Shown here: one piece after another, positions 59,974 through 64,000 of the stretch
Numbering within the stretch: position 1 is the stretch's first letter
Layout: each line of letters opens with the position of its first letter
NCBI GenBank assembly: GCA_003508835.1
Contig: PUFA01000143.1
Coordinates: 1,612,001 to 1,676,000, forward strand
Source of the DNA: Eonycteris spelaea
Lineage: Eukaryota > Chordata > Mammalia > Chiroptera > Pteropodidae
Length of the DNA stretch: 64,000 bases
Direction: 5' to 3'
The notes under the pieces: generated by a model
What the model was told of the DNA's origin: nothing
The model's input: the letters and a program-made list of their open reading frames with translations, nothing else
The model's database searches: none
Position numbers and translations under genes: made by a program

Positions 59974-60513
59974 AGTTTATCATTAAAGGTAACAAAAATA
60001 ATTAGTGTTGGAAAATAATTCTGTATAGGTGTTTTGTGTTTCTCTTGTCTTGCAATTGAGGCACTGACTTCCCTTTGTTTTGTTTTCAATGATGGTTGTA
60101 GTGTGAACAACCTTAGAAGATAGAGATAGCATCCTCCTCCGGAGCAAAACCCAGGCATGTTTAATACCAATTACAAAAGATTCTGGTTCCTTCAGTTCAG
60201 AGTTCTTTTCCTCAATACAACTCATCATAAATTCAGAGATCATCTGACCTACTAGGGTTTTGGGAACCAGCACAGAAATGCTGATACTCTGACTACTGCT
60301 AACTCTGTGACTAATAAGCTCTTTTGTCCCTAACTCAGGAGTTTCACGTCTTCTACCTGCTTTCATGAAATTTGTCAGACAAACTTGTTAGCTTATAAGT
60401 AAAATAAAATGTCAAACACTTTATAGTTCTTGACAACTAAATATATTATATTGATGATAAGTTTCAAACAACTAGCTGGGCTTAGTACAAGTACATCACT
60501 TTATTGGGTTAGA
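59974..60513. other. Intergenic sequence
   Basis: No gene or repeat recognised. Overlapping minus-strand open frames in 59916-60366 (84 and 127 codons) have no recognisable domain; the longer lacks any conserved motif I know and overlaps the shorter in another frame. Confidence 0.4.
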
Positions 60514-60840
60514 CTAGGGGTCAGCCAACTTTTTCTTAAAGGGCCAGATAGTAAGTACTTTAGGTTTTGCAGGCTGCACATTCTCTTTTGCAGCTATTTA
60601 ATTCTGCTGTTGTAGCACAAAAGCTCCCATAGAGAATACGTAAATAAATAAGCATGGCTGCAGTCTTATGAAACTTTATTTACAGGTACTGAGTTTTGAA
60701 TTTTATATAATTTCACATAAAATATTTTTTCTTAAAATTTTTCCAAATTTAAAAAAAAATTTAAACTTCAATTAGTTCACAGGCTGTACAAAATCAGGTG
60801 TCAGACTGGATTTAGCACATGAATCATACTTTGACAACCT
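60514..60840 (+). mobile_element. hAT-Charlie type element of the 'aagggccagatagta' family, with insert
   Basis: taggggtcagccaacttttt, aaagggccagatagtaagta, tttaggttttgcaggctgca, attctgctgttgtagcacaa and catggctgcagtcttatgaa, then aaactttatttacagg, follow the family in order. The right end (cacaggctgtacaaaatcag, actttgacaacc) also belongs. About 80 bp of AT-rich sequence (60690-60770) separates the two, so the middle is either expanded or has taken an insertion. Confidence 0.7.
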
Positions 60841-63800
60841 TTGGAATATAAAAAATTTGCAAGAGAAAAAATAAATGTGTTAGTTTATTTTTTGTTCTTT
60901 CTGTTCTAATTGGTCTGGAAGAGCCACAAGTATGTGGTTAGGACAGGAAATGTTTTTGTAATCGGAATATAAAAATTTTCTGTCCCTTGACCCTTCATTT
61001 TTCAAACCTCAGATTCTTATGGTGTTCAGTTTGCCTTTCTTATTGTCTAGAGTGCTGTATGAATGCTAAGGAAATGAGCCACTAAAGAGAAAATTACTAG
61101 CACTTAACATTTAGATTTCCTTTGAGCTATAATTGTTTTAATTATTTTTACATGTATTTTTAAGCCTTTTATTGTCTCAGTCTTCCACAAAACCCTCTCA
61201 CATATAAGCATTATACCTATGATTAGTTTGCAATGCGTCACAAAACTGTGCTAATAAAGAGCAGAATAAACCATTTTATTTGCCATGTTATATTAAATTT
61301 TATTATTCACTCAAAGCCAAAAATTATTTGAGCCACTTTAATAACTTAAAGAAAGCACTTTTAACAGTGCCTAACATGTAGTGTTGTGGGCTATCGGTAT
61401 ATGTGGTCTATTGGGTATAAATACCATGTCTTGAATTTCGACTTAAGCTCATCTGACCCAAGTCTTTTAGACTTTTCCACATCTTTCATTTATTTACACA
61501 AGCAAGAAAGTAAAGTATGCATTGATTTGTATAATGCTTAAGGCTGAATTTTGACTCATACTTATGTGAAGTTTGCTTTGGTAGAAATAGGTTAACTCTG
61601 TCTCTTCTCAAAAGGAATTTATAAATAATTAGCAAATATTAAATAAATAAGTGAGTAAAACCAGCACAATCCACTTAACCTTAAATCTAAAAGCTAACTT
61701 CAAATGTAGGCTCCAGAGGGCAGATTTCATCAAGACAGCTAAATTTCATAGCTGTGTTTTCCATCTCTGTTTAAATTATCAAAGTTTGTTTTTGTTTTTG
61801 TTTTGTTTTGTTTTGTTTTTTATCCTGAACCCACATTAGAGAATGACCCAGCAGAACAAGACCTCACAGTATGACCCTTAACAGCACTAGATAATATCCT
61901 GGAGTAAATGTATTACTTAATTTGCTACATAATAGCCATTAAGCAATACTAAAGTTTCAAATAAACACTTGGGTTTGCATTCTTCACACACATTCCCTCA
62001 ATATTGGCAGTATTTTCTCTCATATCTTAAGATTTTCTACAGGTCTAGAAGAGATCTTTTTCTTTGTAAAACAATTTTAGTCTAATAGCATTAGCAATTT
62101 TCCAAGAGAAGAGTGATAACCCTATTATAGCTTGGTTGACAACAAACAGTTTGGTAAATTTTAGGAAAAGTATTTCCTGTTGATCATTAAAAGCCACATT
62201 TTTAGTCACTTCTCCTCTGAATTAAATAAATACTATTAGTTCTTCAACCATGTACAGTAAATATGGATTTCAAGACTTGTCTGAATTTCTTAAAACATTT
62301 ATGAACATTGAACAAATGAATTTGTTTGAAACATATTTTTCATTTGAACACATTTCCCAATGGTTTTTAATATGGATGCTGTTCATCACATATTGAATAA
62401 AGCAACTTTTACTTTATTTAATGTCTTGACCCAAATAACATTGTCTCCATAAATATTTTATAGTTTGTGTGCAACAAAGGCATGATTACCAAAGTCATGT
62501 CTGCATTTGTAGGTAATATACCATAAAAAAATGGATTATTTCCCCCTTCTCTTGTTTTGAGAGCGAATCGGTGCTTGTATTTGCCCAAGCGAGGTTTTTC
62601 CTTTTTCTCTCTCTCTTTTTTACACTAACTAGTTCCTTAGGGGTAAGACATTGGAAACACGGGTCTGTGCCAAGTTACTATGTCTACAAAATTTACAAAA
62701 GAACAAGAAAACAATGTTCACTTTATTTTCTTTTCAGTTACTTTTCTCTGAAAGAAGAAATTTTGAGGCTTCTATTTTCCTAATAAATAAAATGAAACTA
62801 TTCCATGACCGATTAGGAAGTAGTTACATTGCTATTCAAAGAAAGAAAATTATTAAATTAAATTAAATTAAAAAAATATTTTGAGAGGTAGCAACCATCT
62901 TGCCTTCTTCAGCAGCTGATATGTCACATTTTATGAAATTAGAGTGTTTCATACGTACATTAATACTTTGGAAATATATTAAAAGAGACTTAAAACAAAT
63001 AAAATTATTTATAAATTCTATAGGTCATCTTTTGCTTTTACACTATAAAAAAAATAGACACATTTGATCTCTCAATGAAGTGCAACTATCCTGCAAAATT
63101 GAACAGGATAGGTTTTGCGTTAATATTTTTTCTTCCCTCTCATTCGTGATATATTCTTTTATTTCTCTTCAATTTTATCTACTGAGATAAACTAAATAAA
63201 AATTTTATACTTAATAAAGGACTTCCCTAGTTTCTTGGGACCTAGCAGTTCTTTCACAGAGAAGTCCCTTTAGCATCAGTCACAATTAATAAATGGTCAA
63301 TCTAGACAGAAATCACCCTAAATGGGTTTAAAGGTAATAGAGATATATTAGAATAAATACATATTTATGTGTTTATGCTTTTTTATCAGCTCAAAATAAA
63401 ATAGCTATGTTATATTTATGTGAGATAAACATAAAGTATGCTCCTGCTGGTGTTTATTTGTGTAAATATACATAGGATGCTTGGCTATGAAATTTTACAA
63501 GTGATATGACACAACTTTTAGAGAGGCAACATGAAAAACACCTCTATAGTGTCTTACAGCCACACTTATATTTGTATAATGCTATTGTTTGTGGCCTTCC
63601 CATTCCTTTTCCCCCACTATTTTCCAATAATAGACACTGCTTTGCCTGAGTATGGGTTAGACACATAGGCAAGGCAAAGCCTGGCTAAAATTAGAGCTGC
63701 AAGGGACAGGCACCAGTATCCATTTAGCTTGATAAGAATTGTTCCTCTATGGGGATTTTTCAAACTGGTGCTGACAGAGAAAAATAGTGTCTTTCTGGCA

Positions 63801-64000
63801 TATAAAGCAATGATACAATTTTGGAGCTACCAATCATTGAATCCCCAACAGTGGTTTCAGCCAGTTTGGGAAATTAAAACTGACACATAAAGGAATAAAG
63901 ATGAGAGATGAAGCAAAAGAAAGCATTTAAGTCTCCATTTCTATTTGCCTACAAAGTCAGCTCTTCTCCTCACCTTCCCATAATCTACTAAGGCAAAAAA
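60841..64000. other. 3.2 kb of intergenic sequence at the window end
   Basis: No gene or recognised repeat. Simple runs at 61786-61820 (gttttgttttg) and 62850-62871 (attaaattaaatta). The part at about 63600-63870 is less AT-rich and unrepetitive, and could be conserved non-coding DNA; nothing in the sequence proves it. Confidence 0.4.
61786..61820 (+). repeat. (TTTTG)n short tandem repeat
   Basis: About seven gttttt/gtttt units in 35 bp. No SINE or L1 is attached, so it could be the reverse complement of an old A-rich tail, but no element was found next to it. Confidence 0.85.

Noticed and set aside
59983..60366. 127-codon minus-strand open frame as a gene
   Set aside because: It overlaps another minus-strand frame in a different phase, lacks a recognisable domain and is not flanked by splice-like or promoter structure that I can support.

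Overview
This is an AT-rich, gene-poor stretch of a placental mammal nuclear genome. I find no protein-coding gene, no convincing exon and no functional RNA gene. Almost everything recognisable is transposon-derived: long degraded LINE-1 (L1) copies on both strands, ancient L2 and MIR fragments, hAT-Charlie type DNA transposons (MER20-like, MER5-like and the 'aagggccagatagta' family), probable MaLR-type solo LTRs, a 5S-rRNA-derived SINE or pseudogene, and microsatellites. Alu, B1/B2, Can-SINE, Bov-tA/BovB, ERE and VES-type SINEs are not seen. A 5S-derived SINE-like unit together with uniformly broken L1s fits a bat, possibly a fruit bat (Pteropodidae, known for 5S-derived MEG SINEs and loss of L1 activity). 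That assignment is inference, about even odds.

Layout. 1-1.25 kb: unrepeated sequence with an E-box/homeobox-site-rich patch. 1.25-1.83 kb and 11.24-11.81 kb: two arms of an inverted repeat, about 99% identical in the core. Between the arms lie a 5S-derived SINE (1.9 kb), MIRs, an LTR remnant, a MER5 and a 3.3-kb internally deleted L1 (5.75-10.56 kb) interrupted at its ORF1 start codon by a second L1 with a 14-bp target-site duplication. 11.8-22.6 kb: mostly old single-copy sequence with L2/MIR/MER20/hAT pieces and a 26-bp perfect palindrome. 22.6-25.9 kb: a second 3.25-kb internally deleted L1, minus strand. 25.9-34 kb: MLT1-like LTR, MIR, (TCA)n, (CA)n and an L1 3' end. 34.2-40.5 kb: a minus-strand L1 lacking reverse transcriptase abutting a third 3.3-kb internally deleted L1. 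40.5-44.4 kb: ancient repeats, hAT and an L1M fragment. 44.45-45.96 kb: an L1 with a twin-priming 5' inversion. 49.06-49.88 kb: a solitary L1 5'UTR with no body. 50-54 kb: L2, LTR and a short L1 3' end. 54.2-59.97 kb: the longest L1, 5.8 kb, minus strand, with an FADD reverse-transcriptase box but decayed frames. 60-64 kb: a hAT copy, then sequence with nothing recognised.

The most interesting signal is that three dispersed elements (5.75, 22.6 and 37.2 kb) have the same size once a nested insertion is removed (about 3.25-3.3 kb) and the same architecture: 5'UTR, ORF1, the first part of the ORF2 endonuclease, then a direct jump to the ORF2 C-terminus and 3'UTR, with no reverse transcriptase. 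That is the expected structure of a non-autonomous half-LINE (HAL1-like) family spread in trans. No gene here is expected to be active; the window documents retrotransposon evolution, not a cellular pathway.
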